A stretch of 64,000 bases of DNA from JACDAN01 sp963847235 (GTDB lineage: Bacteria > Actinomycetota > Thermoleophilia > Gaiellales > Gaiellaceae): positions 124,001-188,000 of the forward strand of contig CAWJYU010000004.1 in NCBI GenBank assembly GCA_963847235.1. Reading direction: 5' to 3'. The notes beneath the pieces were generated by a model. It saw only the letters and a list, made by a program, of their open reading frames with translations. It searched no databases and had not been told where the DNA came from. Every line of letters starts with the position of its first letter. Position 1 is the first letter of the stretch. The position numbers were made by a program, and so were the translations under genes. Shown here in pieces: positions 42,400-50,901 of this stretch.

Positions 42400-43134
42400 C
42401 TAGCCGATCGATATTCGGGTCGTGTAAGGGCGAGCCACGCCGCCGATCGTCAGGCGGGCGACGTACGTGCCGCGAGGAAGCAAGCGCGGGAGGCGGAGGC
42501 GAAGCTCGTTCCGTCCTGCACGGAAGCGCTTTCTCACGCTCGCGATGGTGCGGTTCCGGCGGAGGAGCTGGAGGCGCGCCGGTGCGGCAATCGTGACCCT
42601 CGCACGGGCGACGAGCCAACGGCGCCCGTCTGATCGCGCGATCCGCACGCGAACGCCGGACACGCTCTGGTGGGAGTGCGGGTGGGTGGGCGGGGGCGGT
42701 GGAGGCGGTGGTGGTGGTGGCGGCGGCGGTCCCGGAGGTGGAGGCGGTCCCGGCGGCGGTGGTGGCGGGGGCGACGCCGCAGATGTCGTGAAACTCCCCT
42801 TCATGAAGTCGGCGTGCGGGTCGCACACGTACTGATAGGTAGACCCCGGCTGCAACACGAGGTCTTCCCAGGTCGTGATCTCTTGGTCGATGACTTCCGT
42901 CCTGCGGTCCACGCCGGGACCGGTCAGGTGGAAGTTGTGGCTAACCGTCTCGTCATGGATCTCGAAGTCGTAGGTGCCGGGCGCGACAGACGTCACCGGG
43001 GTGCCGTTCGCGTCCGTCAGCATGATCGTGAGGTCGCCCCGGACCGTTCCGATCAGCCGCGGCTCGCCGACTCCTCGCGCGGCTCCGGGCAGCACGAGCA
43101 GCAGTGCCGCAGCCCCGAGCAGGAGCCCCTTCAC
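42400..43134 (-). CDS. Secreted cupredoxin with long polyproline linker
   Basis: Protein of 244 aa with signal peptide (MKGLLLGAAALLLVLPGAARG). Residues about 25-115 form a plastocyanin/azurin-like copper domain: SHNFHLTGPG carries one His ligand, YQYVCDPHADFMKG carries Cys, His and Met. This fits a type 1 copper site for electron transfer outside the membrane. Residues about 120-152 are almost pure proline (a rigid spacer), followed by a beta domain (RVTIAAPARLQLLRR, YVARLTIGG). The next gene downstream encodes another secreted beta protein, probably in one operon. Confidence 0.85.
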   Translation of the reverse strand: MKGLLLGAAALLLVLPGAARGVGEPRLIGTVRGDLTIMLTDANGTPVTSVAPGTYDFEIHDETVSHNFHLTGPGVDRRTEVIDQEITTWEDLVLQPGSTYQYVCDPHADFMKGSFTTSAASPPPPPPPGPPPPPGPPPPPPPPPPPPPPTHPHSHQSVSGVRVRIARSDGRRWLVARARVTIAAPARLQLLRRNRTIASVRKRFRAGRNELRLRLPRLLPRGTYVARLTIGGVARPYTTRISIG

Positions 43135-43210
43135 ACCTGGGACTACGGAGGCGCCGCTCCAGCGGATTTGCCCGGGAAGGAACGTCCGATCCGGTGCCTA
43201 ACCTCGATCC

Positions 43211-43699
43211 GTGACGGTTCTCGGCATCGATCCAGGCACGGCATCTTGCGGATTCGGCGTAGTCATCGAAAAGGGCGGCCGTCTACGGGCGGGGGACTTC
43301 GGGTGCTGGAAAACCACCGCGTCCCAGCGGCCGGAAGAGCGGGTGCTGAAGATCCACGACGGCGTGGAAGAGCTCATCCGTCGCTACCGGCCGACCGCCG
43401 TCGCAATCGAGGAGTCGTTTGTCGGCGTCGACGCCCGCACCGCGCTCTCTGTCGGGCAGGCGCGCGGCGCCGTGGTCGTCGCGGCCGCGCTCGCCGGCGT
43501 CGGTTGCGCTGAGTACTCGCCGGCCCACGTGAAGCTCGCCGTCACCGGCTACGGCCGTGCAGAGAAGGCCCAGGTTCAGCGGATGGTGCAGGCGATCCTG
43601 CGGCTCGACGCTCCGCCGGCGCCGCACCACGCGGCCGACGCGCTCGCCGTCGCGATCTGCCACGCCATGGCGCCGGAGCTCGTGCGGGCGACGGGATGA
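43211..43699 (+). CDS. ruvC: RuvC, Holliday-junction resolvase
   Basis: Protein of 162 aa with the RNase-H-like resolvase pattern: MTVLGIDPGTASCGFGVV (catalytic Asp7), VAIEESFVGVDART (catalytic Glu) and HHAADALAVAICHA (C-terminal catalytic Asp). RuvC cuts Holliday junctions moved by RuvAB. It starts at GTG 43211 and overlaps ruvA by an ATGA. The three genes form the ruvCAB operon, with yebC nearby. Confidence 0.97.
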   Translation: MTVLGIDPGTASCGFGVVIEKGGRLRAGDFGCWKTTASQRPEERVLKIHDGVEELIRRYRPTAVAIEESFVGVDARTALSVGQARGAVVVAAALAGVGCAEYSPAHVKLAVTGYGRAEKAQVQRMVQAILRLDAPPAPHHAADALAVAICHAMAPELVRATG

Positions 43700-44253
43700 T
43701 CAGCAGCCTGCGGGGCACGGTCGTCGCGCGGACGCTCGACGGCGTCGTCGTCGACGTGAACGGCGTCGGTTACCGCGTCCAGACGACGCTGCGCGCGCTC
43801 CGCAAGGCGCAGGGGAAGGGCGAGATCACGCTCGACACCTACCTGCACGTCCGCGAGGACGCGCTCCAGCTCTACGGGTTCGCCGAGCCCGCCGAGCGCG
43901 AGCTGTTCGAGTACTTCCTCTCCGTCTCCGGCGTGGGGCCGAAGGTCGCGCTCGCGATCCTGTCGGGCTCGACGCCGGCGGATCTCCGCCGCGCGATTGC
44001 GCTGGAGGACACGACGCGGTTCGTCGCCATTCCGGGGATCGGCAAGAAGACTGCCGAGCGGGTCGTCCTCGAGTTGAAGGAGAAGATCGGCGCACTCGAG
44101 GCCGTCGATGCTCCGCGCGAGCTGGAGCTCGTGGCACGCGACGCGCTCGTGGAGCTCGGCTACTCGCTCGTGGAGGCGGAGCGGGCGCTCGCGTCCACCG
44201 ACCCGGAGGCCGAGCCCGAGGAACGCGTCCGACAAGCACTGAGGGCCGCATGA
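43696..44253 (+). CDS. ruvA: RuvA, Holliday-junction recognition subunit
   Basis: Protein of 185 aa: N-terminal OB fold (MISSLRGTVVARTLDGVVVDVNGVGYRV), tandem helix-hairpin-helix motifs (SVSGVGPKVALAIL and IPGIGKKTAERVVLEL) and the C-terminal RuvB-binding helix (RDALVELGYSLVEAERAL). It binds four-way junctions and loads RuvB. It overlaps ruvC and ruvB by 4 bp each. Confidence 0.97.
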   Translation: MISSLRGTVVARTLDGVVVDVNGVGYRVQTTLRALRKAQGKGEITLDTYLHVREDALQLYGFAEPAERELFEYFLSVSGVGPKVALAILSGSTPADLRRAIALEDTTRFVAIPGIGKKTAERVVLELKEKIGALEAVDAPRELELVARDALVELGYSLVEAERALASTDPEAEPEERVRQALRAA

Positions 44254-45275
44254 GTACGGCGCCGCAGTTCCTGGCGCCGACGGTCCGTCCCGACGAGGAC
44301 GAGCTCGAGCGCTCGCTGCGCCCGCGCTCGCTCGACGACTTCGTCGGCCAGTCGCGCGTCAAGGAGCAGCTCTCGATCGCGCTCCAGGCGGCCCGGACCC
44401 GCGGCGAGCCGCTGGACCACGTGCTGCTGGTCGGGCCACCCGGGCTGGGCAAGACCTGCCTCTCATTCATCATCCGCGAGGAGCTCGGCGTCGGGATCCG
44501 GACCGTCGCAGGCCCCGCACTCGAGCGGAAAGGCGACCTTGCGGCGATCCTGACCGCACTCGAGAACCGTGACGTCCTGTTCGTGGACGAGATCCACCGG
44601 CTGAGCCCGGCGGTGGAGGAGGTGCTCTACCCGGCGCTCGAGGACTTCCGCCTGGACATCATCGTCGGGCAGGGGCCGGCGGCCCGCACGCTGACGCTCG
44701 ACGTGCCGCCCTTCACCCTCGTCGGCGCCACGACTCGCACCGGGCTGCTGACGACGCCGCTCCGCGACCGCTTCGGGATGACGTTCAGGCTGGACTACTA
44801 CGAGCCCGAGGAGCTCACGCTGATCGTGCGACGCTCAGCCGGGATTCTCGGCGTGGAGATCGGCGACGACGCTGCAGACGAGATCGCCCGCCGCTCCCGC
44901 GGTACGCCGCGCGTCGCGAACCGCATCCTTCGCCGGGTGCGAGATGTCGCGGAAGTGCGCCATCAGGGTGTCATCACCCCCGAGGTCGCCGCGGAGGCAC
45001 TGGGTCTCCTGCAGGTGGACGGCTGCGGGCTCGAGCACACCGACCGGGAGCTCCTGCGCGCCATCGTCGAACGCTTCGACGGCGGCCCTGTCGGCCTCTC
45101 GACGCTCGCGGTCGCCCTGGGCGAGGAGCAGGACACGGTCGAGGACGTCTACGAGCCCTACCTGCTCCAGCTCGGCTTCATCCAGCGGACGCCGCGCGGC
45201 CGCATCGTCACGGCCGGCGGCCGCGAGCACCTCGGAGTCGCCGACGAGGCGGCCCGGGCGGCGAGCCTGTTCTAG
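44250..45275 (+). CDS. ruvB: RuvB, Holliday-junction branch-migration helicase
   Basis: Protein of 341 aa with AAA+ motifs: Walker A GPPGLGKTCL, Walker B FVDEIHRLSP, sensor GATTRTGLLTTPLRDRFG and the C-terminal winged helix (VYEPYLLQLGFIQRTPRGR). It drives branch migration with RuvA. The start ATG 44250 overlaps the ruvA stop. Confidence 0.98.
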   Translation: MSTAPQFLAPTVRPDEDELERSLRPRSLDDFVGQSRVKEQLSIALQAARTRGEPLDHVLLVGPPGLGKTCLSFIIREELGVGIRTVAGPALERKGDLAAILTALENRDVLFVDEIHRLSPAVEEVLYPALEDFRLDIIVGQGPAARTLTLDVPPFTLVGATTRTGLLTTPLRDRFGMTFRLDYYEPEELTLIVRRSAGILGVEIGDDAADEIARRSRGTPRVANRILRRVRDVAEVRHQGVITPEVAAEALGLLQVDGCGLEHTDRELLRAIVERFDGGPVGLSTLAVALGEEQDTVEDVYEPYLLQLGFIQRTPRGRIVTAGGREHLGVADEAARAASLF

Positions 45276-45297
45276 GCCCGCCGCCCGGCGCTGCGAT

Positions 45298-47681
45298 TCA
45301 GTCCGCGTCGGCTAGCGACGTCGTCCAGACGCTGCGACCGTAGGTCGCCGCGTAGAGCGTGTCGCTGCCGGCGGGCAGGTCGATGTCGTTGATCGGCACG
45401 AGCGGAAGGTTCGCCCCGACCTTGAGCCACGTCTTGCCGAGGTTCGTCGTGCGGAAGACGCCGACGTCCGTGGCGATGAAGAGCCACTTCGGCTTCGACG
45501 GGTGGCGGATGACGTCGTTGATCGGCGCCTGCGGGAGCTTCTTGCCCACGATGTCGACCCACGTGTTTCCGCCGTCGCTCGTCATGAGGATGTGCGGATA
45601 CGCCTCACCGTTCCGCCAGCCCGAGAAGGTCGCCCAGGCGATCTTCGCGTTGTCCGGGTCGACGGTGATCCGCGTGACCCAGCGGCCCGGGAAGAGCGGG
45701 CTCTCGAGCTCCGTCCACGTGACCTCGGCGGCCGGGCCATCGCGTTCCGGCTCACCCACATCCGGCCGCTGTCGGTGCCGGCGTAGAGCGAGGTTCGGGT
45801 CCGCCTCGGTCGTGCCGAGCGCCGTGATCGTGCCGAAGCCCGGCGCACGCGGGAGCTCGGGGCCGTCGGTGAGGTCCGGACTGATCTGGACCCAGGCGCG
45901 CGGCGGTCGCATCAGCCGGCTCGGTGTCGATCCGATAGACGGTCTCGCTGGCACCGAACAGGAACCTCGGGTCGGCTGCGAACTCGAGCGGCGCGACCCA
46001 GTTCTTGCGCAGGCCCGGGATCGTCATGCCGACGCCGTTGTTCGGTGCCGGGGAAGAACCTGCGGCAGCCGCCGTTCTGGGAGCAGCCGTAGAACTTGCG
46101 GTCGTTCGTCGGGTCGATCCGGTTCATCATCCCGTCCCCGCCGACGTAGGGGATCCAGTCGCCGTTCACGGTGTTGTCGTTCTGCCAGGACTTCAGCGAG
46201 TTGTTGTCCTGCGAGCCGGCGTTGACGCGCGAGCCGTCCTGGACGGAGACGTCCATCGCGTAGAACTGCGTCATCGGCAGGCGCGGGGTCTTGAACCACA
46301 GCCCTCCGGCGCCGCGCCGTTCGCGTCGACACGTAGAAGCCGCCGTCGTTGCCGAGGTAGACCCGGCCCGGCGGTGAACGGATCGAACTCGAGGCCGTGC
46401 TGGTCGGCGTGGACACGTTGGTCGACCGTCGTCCAGGTGACGCCGCCGTCGAGGCTCTCGGCAGAGGCGGACACCGGCGACGAAGATGTGCATCGGGTTC
46501 ACCGGGTCGACGTAGACGCGCCCGAACCACCAGGCGAAACCGCCGCTGCTCGGTCTGCAGCGGGGTGGTCTGCGGGCTGCGAACCATGCTCCACGTGGCG
46601 CCCGCATCGTTGCTCATGAAGAAGCCGTTGAAGTTGCCGCGGGCCGTGCTGGAGATCAGGTACGCCCGGGTCGGGTCGCTGTCGCTGAAGTCGACGCCCA
46701 TCCGGCCGACGAGGGTGTCCGGGTTCTGCAGCGTCGGGTCGGTCGGGCTCTGCGGGAGCGGGGCGTTGTGGACGTTCGGTCCACGTGCGGCCGCCGTCGA
46801 TCGAGCGGTAGACGTAGGAGTGCGGGCCGTAGATGCGCGACTTCTCGTCACGAGTCTTGTCCCACGTCGTCGCGAGCATGATGTCGGGGTTCGTCTTGTT
46901 GATGGACACGTCGACAGCCCCGGTGTTGGTGCTCTGAGGCGTGAGGACGCGAGTCCAGCTGGCGCCGCCGTTCTCGGTCATGAACAGGCCGCGGTCCGGG
47001 TCATCCAGGTCGTGCAGGGCGCCCATGACTGCGACGAAGACCCGGTTGTCGTTGCGCGGGTCGATCACGATCTGGCCGATCGTGTCGCCGTCCTCGAGGC
47101 CCATGTTGGACCACGTGGCGCCGCCGTCGGTGGACTTGTAGATGCCCTTGCCGTAGTAGGCCGAGCCGCCGCCGTGGTCGACCTCACCCGTGCCGGCCCA
47201 GACGACGCCCTTGCTGTCGACTGCGACCGCACCCATCGACTGGGGCAGCTGGCTGTCCCACGCAGTGGCGAGCGTCTGACCGCCGTCCGTCGACTTCCAC
47301 AGGCCTCCCGAGCCGGTGGCGACATAGACGACGTCCTTGGTCGTCGGGTCGGCGGCGACGTCGCGGATCCGGCCGCCGATGTTGCTCGGGCCGAGCTCGG
47401 TCCAGACCTGATCGGTGGCCGGCGAGCCCTTGCTCGCCTTGCCCATCGCCTTGGACTGTGCGATCGCCTCGTTGACGGCTGCGTCCGGGATGGTCCCGTC
47501 GGCGTTCGCCCGCTGGAGGTACATCCAATCCTCGGCGCCGTCGGGCTCGGGCGCGACGGCCGGCACGACCGCTGGGACGGGCTCCGACCCGTCACCTCTC
47601 GTCACGATTGCGGCGACGATGACCAGGAGCGTCATCAGGGCCGCCACGACCGCAGTCGGAGCCAAACTTCTGGTGTGCATC
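45298..47681 (-). pseudogene. Large secreted BNR/Asp-box beta-propeller (VPS10/sialidase-like), broken in several frames
   Basis: Read leftwards from ATG 47681: signal anchor (APTAVVAALMTLLVIVAAIV), then repeated Asp-box blades (GLWKSTDGGQT, GIYKSTDGGATWSNM, GLFMTENGGASWTRV, VYRSIDGGRTW). After about 46800 the sequence changes frame at least four times (GRMGVDFSDSDPTRAYLIS, GGFAWWFGRVYVDPVNPMHIFVAG, SLDGGVTWTTVDQRVHADQHGLEFDP, then GGNTWVDIVGKKLPQAPINDV to the end ATYGRSVWTTSLADAD). The pieces make one protein of about 790 aa, similar to secreted VPS10/sortilin-like propeller proteins. Because the blades remain well conserved on both sides of each break, this is either very recent decay or clustered sequencing error. 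Confidence 0.75.
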
Positions 47682-47749
47682 GGCACGTGTACCTCCCCGG
47701 TTTTAGGCGCGCATGCGCCACTCTCCCACCACGCCGGGTGCGCCTTCCA

Positions 47750-47761
47750 GGTGATATCACC
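47750..47761. promoter_or_regulatory. Perfect 12-bp palindrome, possible operator
   Basis: GGTGATATCACC stands in the 180-bp gap between the beta-propeller gene and the divergent broken gene. A perfect palindrome upstream of divergent genes can be a repressor site, but no regulator is identified. Confidence 0.3.
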
Positions 47762-47863
47762 CGGACCACGCTCCGTCGCCGGCGCGTCAACCCTAACCGA
47801 ATATAGGATCGTCATACGAGCCGCTCGCGCTCTGACTGCAGAAACGTCGCGAGAATCCCGTCG

Positions 47864-48320
47864 ATGGTCGAACGCCGTTTCCGTCGCCGTCAGCTCCTGC
47901 TGCTGGCGATCCCGGTGCGTTGTCCTGGCGTTCGTCCTGAGCTCAGGGTCTTCGATCCGAAGCGACCCGTGTCCGGCGCCGAGCGCCGCTCCGCCAGCTC
48001 GAAACCGCGCTCATGCCGGCCGGGTTGTCCTTCGACCAGATCGGGACGGTCACGGACGTCCGGAAGGACGAGCGCCACGTCACGGTGCAGGCGTTCACCA
48101 CCAAGCCGCTCGACGAGGTCGCGGTGCTGATCCAGGAGGCGGTCATCGCCGCCGGCTACCGCCCGGCCGGGATCGGACAGCGAGGGCTCGGAGGCGCAGG
48201 TCTTCTTCACGCTCGGGTCGTTTGCCGGAGGCCAGGCGCATGTGCGGTGGGCCGGCTGCGGTGGTCGCTCGGACATCGAGCTCGTCCTGCTCGACCGCAA
48301 CGCCGTCCCTTCGAGGTAGC
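47864..48320 (+). pseudogene. Small exported protein, frame-broken
   Basis: A recognisable reading needs at least two frame changes: signal part (RRRQLLLLAIPV, then VLAFVLSSGSS), a mature middle (ALMPAGLSFDQIGTVTDVRKDERHVTVQAFTTKPLDEVAVLIQEAVIAAGYRPAG) and an end in another frame (EAQVFFTLGSFAGGQAHVRWAGCGG to DRNAVPSR at 48320). The last part reads well as a C-terminal beta domain. The family is not recognised. Confidence 0.5.
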
Positions 48321-48328
48321 CGCGTCCG

Positions 48329-48784
48329 CTAGCGGCGGAACTGGAGCTCTTGCCAGCTCGGCACGGGGGCGAGCTCGAGCAGCGCCCGGTCGCCGCGGGG
48401 GTCGCGGTAGCCGAACTCCGCAACCTCCTCGTCCCAGTCCACGTCGAGCAGCCCGAGCTTCACGCGCTGGTCGAGCCACGCGCCGCGGAAGACGAGCTTG
48501 CGGAGCCAGTAGACGAGCGACTCGCCGCCCACGGCCGCCAGCGCCTCCCAGTGTCGGACGAGGTAGCGGCCGAGCTCGCTGCGCGCCTCCTCGATCCGCT
48601 GGTCGGCCGTCAGCTCGACGAGGTCCGCGGCCTCGTCCTCGTCCAGGTCGTTGCTCTCGACGAGCCGGAGCTTGACGGCGGCGCCGATCACGCGCTCCTC
48701 GAAGTCCTCGGCGTTGAACGCGAACCGGTACCCGAGGAACTGGACGACGTAATCGTCGCCGGACTCGTAGTTCGCATCGCTCAC
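48329..48784 (-). CDS. Hypothetical acidic protein, 151 aa
   Basis: Uninterrupted frame of 151 aa with a strongly acidic, helical middle part (SNDLDEDEAADLVELTADQRIEEARSELGRYLV) and conserved-looking tryptophans (HWEALAAV, VDWDEEVAEFGY, PSWQELQF). No signal peptide or membrane helix. The family is not recognised. It is divergent from recJ with 60 bp between starts, and the codon use matches neighbours. Confidence 0.7.
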   Translation of the reverse strand: MSDANYESGDDYVVQFLGYRFAFNAEDFEERVIGAAVKLRLVESNDLDEDEAADLVELTADQRIEEARSELGRYLVRHWEALAAVGGESLVYWLRKLVFRGAWLDQRVKLGLLDVDWDEEVAEFGYRDPRGDRALLELAPVPSWQELQFRR

Positions 48785-48844
48785 AGACCTGAGGATACGC
48801 GGGCGGGTTGCTGTCCGACCTTGTCCCTACCTTGGACATCCGCG

Positions 48845-50725
48845 ATGCACGAGGCAACCTGGACGATCACCTCGTGCCCGCACCGGGAGTCGGCACAGCT
48901 GGCTCAGGAACTCGGGATCAGCGAGACCACCGCTCGAGTGCTCCTCCGGCGCGGGCACGGCGACGCCGCCACGGCGCGGGCGTTCCTGGCCGGCGCCGAC
49001 CCGGGTCATGACCCGCGCCTGCTCGGCGACATGGACGCGGCCTGCGAACGAATCCGTGCCGCAATTGCGTCAAGAGAGCGCATCTGCGTCCACGGCGACT
49101 ACGACGCCGACGGCATCTGCGCGACGGCGCTCGCAGTCCTCGTCCTGCAGGAGCTCGGTGCCGACGTCTCCTGGCACCTGCCGAGCCGGTTCGAGGAGGG
49201 CTACGGGGTCTCGGGCGAGACGCTCGACCGGCTCGCCGAGGACGGGTGCAGCCTTGTCGTCACCGTCGACTGCGGGATCACCGCCGCGGCCGAAGTCTCT
49301 CGCGCGAAGGCGCTCGGGCTCGACGTCGTCGTCACCGACCACCACCGGCCAGGCGACGAGCTGCCGGAATGCCCGGTCGTCGCCACCAGGCCGTCCGACT
49401 ACCCGTTCCCCGAGCTCTGCGGCACAGGGGTCGTCTACAAGCTCGGGCAGGCGCTGCTCGGTGCCGGCGCGGAGGCGCTTAAGCGGCACCTTGATCTCGT
49501 CGCCATCGCGACGATCTCGGACGTCGTCCCGCTCGTGGACGAGAACCGGTATCTCGCCCGTGCCGGCCTGAAGGCGCTGGCGCGGACCCAGAAGCCTGGA
49601 CTGCAGGCGCTCATGCGCTCGGCCGGTGTCGATCCGGCCGCGGTCGACGCCGGCGCAGTCGGGTTCCGCCTCGCGCCGCGGATCAACGCCGCCGGGCGGC
49701 TGTCCCATCCCGAGACGGCACTCCGGCTCCTCCTCACGGAGGACAAGAAGGAGGCCGCCGAGCTCGCCGGCCGGCTCGAGGAGCTGAACCGTGAGCGCCA
49801 GGCAGTCGAGGACCGGATCCTCCGCGATGCGGTCGCCCAGGTCGAGGCGTGGCCGGAGGGGCGCCGCAGGCGCCGGGGCTACGTCGTCGCGCACGAAGAC
49901 TGGCACGAGGGCGTCATCGGGATCGTCGCCTCGCGCCTCGTCGAGCGGTTCAACCGGCCTGTCGTCCTGATCGCGGGCACCGACGGCGACTGGAAGGGGT
50001 CCGGCAGGTCGATCCCCTCCTTCGACCTCCACGCCGCACTGGGCGCCTGCTCCGAGCATCTGTTGCGGTTCGGCGGGCACCGTGCCGCCGCCGGGCTCTC
50101 GATCGACCCCGCCAGCCTCGGCGCGTTCGCGGAGGCCTTCGGCGAGGCCGTCGACGCCGAGCTCCTGGAGGAGGACCTGCAGCCGAGCATCGCGGTGGAC
50201 GCGGTCGTCTCGGGCGAGGAGCTGACGCTCGCACTCTCGACCGAGCTCGCGCACCTCGCGCCCTTCGGCCTCGGGAACCCCGGCGTGACCCTGCTGCTCC
50301 CGTCCTGCGATCTCTCGGACGTCGAGCCGACCGCGGACGGAAAGCATCTACGCTTCCGCGTCCGCCACCGGAACCGGCCGGCCGGCTCGGCGATCGCGTT
50401 CGGGCTCGGGCGCCACGCCGACCGCGCTCGGCGCGAGGTGCGCCACGACGTTCTCTTCCGCCTCGAGGAGAACCGCTGGAACGGCACGGTCGCACCGCAG
50501 CTGGTCGTACGGCAGATCCTCGAGACGCCCGAGCGCCACGAGAGCCTGCGCGAGTGGCTGGCCCGGGAGTTCCGGAAGGACGCGGGCGCCAGGGACGCGT
50601 CCGCGCAGACGATCTTCGACGAGCTCGGCCTGGAGGCCGGCGCGCCGCGACGGCAGCTCCTCGAGTCGGACGCCTTCCGCGCCCTCGCGGCCGAGGAGCC
50701 CGTGGCGGTGCCCGAGGCGGCCTAG
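48845..50725 (+). CDS. recJ: RecJ, single-stranded-DNA-specific exonuclease
   Basis: Protein of 626 aa with the RecJ DHH phosphoesterase motifs: VHGDYDADGICATA (motif I), VTVDCGI, VTDHHRPG (DHH motif III), PRINAAGRL, and the DHHA1 domain with GHRAAAGLSID, followed by an OB-fold (FGLGNPGVTLLLP). RecJ degrades 5'-ended single strands in RecF-pathway and mismatch repair. The ATG at 48845 is chosen as the first with family-like N-terminal sequence. A hairpin lies 25 bp after its stop, and relA follows. Confidence 0.95.
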   Translation: MHEATWTITSCPHRESAQLAQELGISETTARVLLRRGHGDAATARAFLAGADPGHDPRLLGDMDAACERIRAAIASRERICVHGDYDADGICATALAVLVLQELGADVSWHLPSRFEEGYGVSGETLDRLAEDGCSLVVTVDCGITAAAEVSRAKALGLDVVVTDHHRPGDELPECPVVATRPSDYPFPELCGTGVVYKLGQALLGAGAEALKRHLDLVAIATISDVVPLVDENRYLARAGLKALARTQKPGLQALMRSAGVDPAAVDAGAVGFRLAPRINAAGRLSHPETALRLLLTEDKKEAAELAGRLEELNRERQAVEDRILRDAVAQVEAWPEGRRRRRGYVVAHEDWHEGVIGIVASRLVERFNRPVVLIAGTDGDWKGSGRSIPSFDLHAALGACSEHLLRFGGHRAAAGLSIDPASLGAFAEAFGEAVDAELLEEDLQPSIAVDAVVSGEELTLALSTELAHLAPFGLGNPGVTLLLPSCDLSDVEPTADGKHLRFRVRHRNRPAGSAIAFGLGRHADRARREVRHDVLFRLEENRWNGTVAPQLVVRQILETPERHESLREWLAREFRKDAGARDASAQTIFDELGLEAGAPRRQLLESDAFRALAAEEPVAVPEAA

Positions 50726-50749
50726 AACCCTCCTAAGCTTTGCGCGGCT

Positions 50750-50776
50750 CCCAGAACCGCTCGCGGCGGGTCTGGG
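50750..50776 (+). terminator. Hairpin after recJ
   Basis: An imperfect stem-loop of about 27 bases (CCCAGA...TCTGGG with inner pairing) between recJ and relA. It has no strong T-tract. The bases just before it (ACCCTCCTA, near 50728) resemble one end of the 169-bp palindrome, maybe a remnant. Confidence 0.4.
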
Positions 50777-50901
50777 AATCGAGGCTCGCGAGCAACCGGG
50801 CCAGGGCCAGGATTGTCCGTTTCTGACGGCGGGAAATACGCATGGACCGGGTGTTTTCGCGGCCCGGAGGTCAGCTCCTACCCGCGGAGTACCATTTGCG
50901 T

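Noticed and set aside
42670..43512. Open frame rich in Trp/Arg/Gly opposite the cupredoxin gene
   Set aside because: It is the antisense reading of the polyproline tract; the cupredoxin domain on the other strand is convincing.
50726..50760. Third copy of the 169-bp palindrome after recJ
   Set aside because: Only about nine bases match the repeat end, and the rest is unrelated, so it may be chance.
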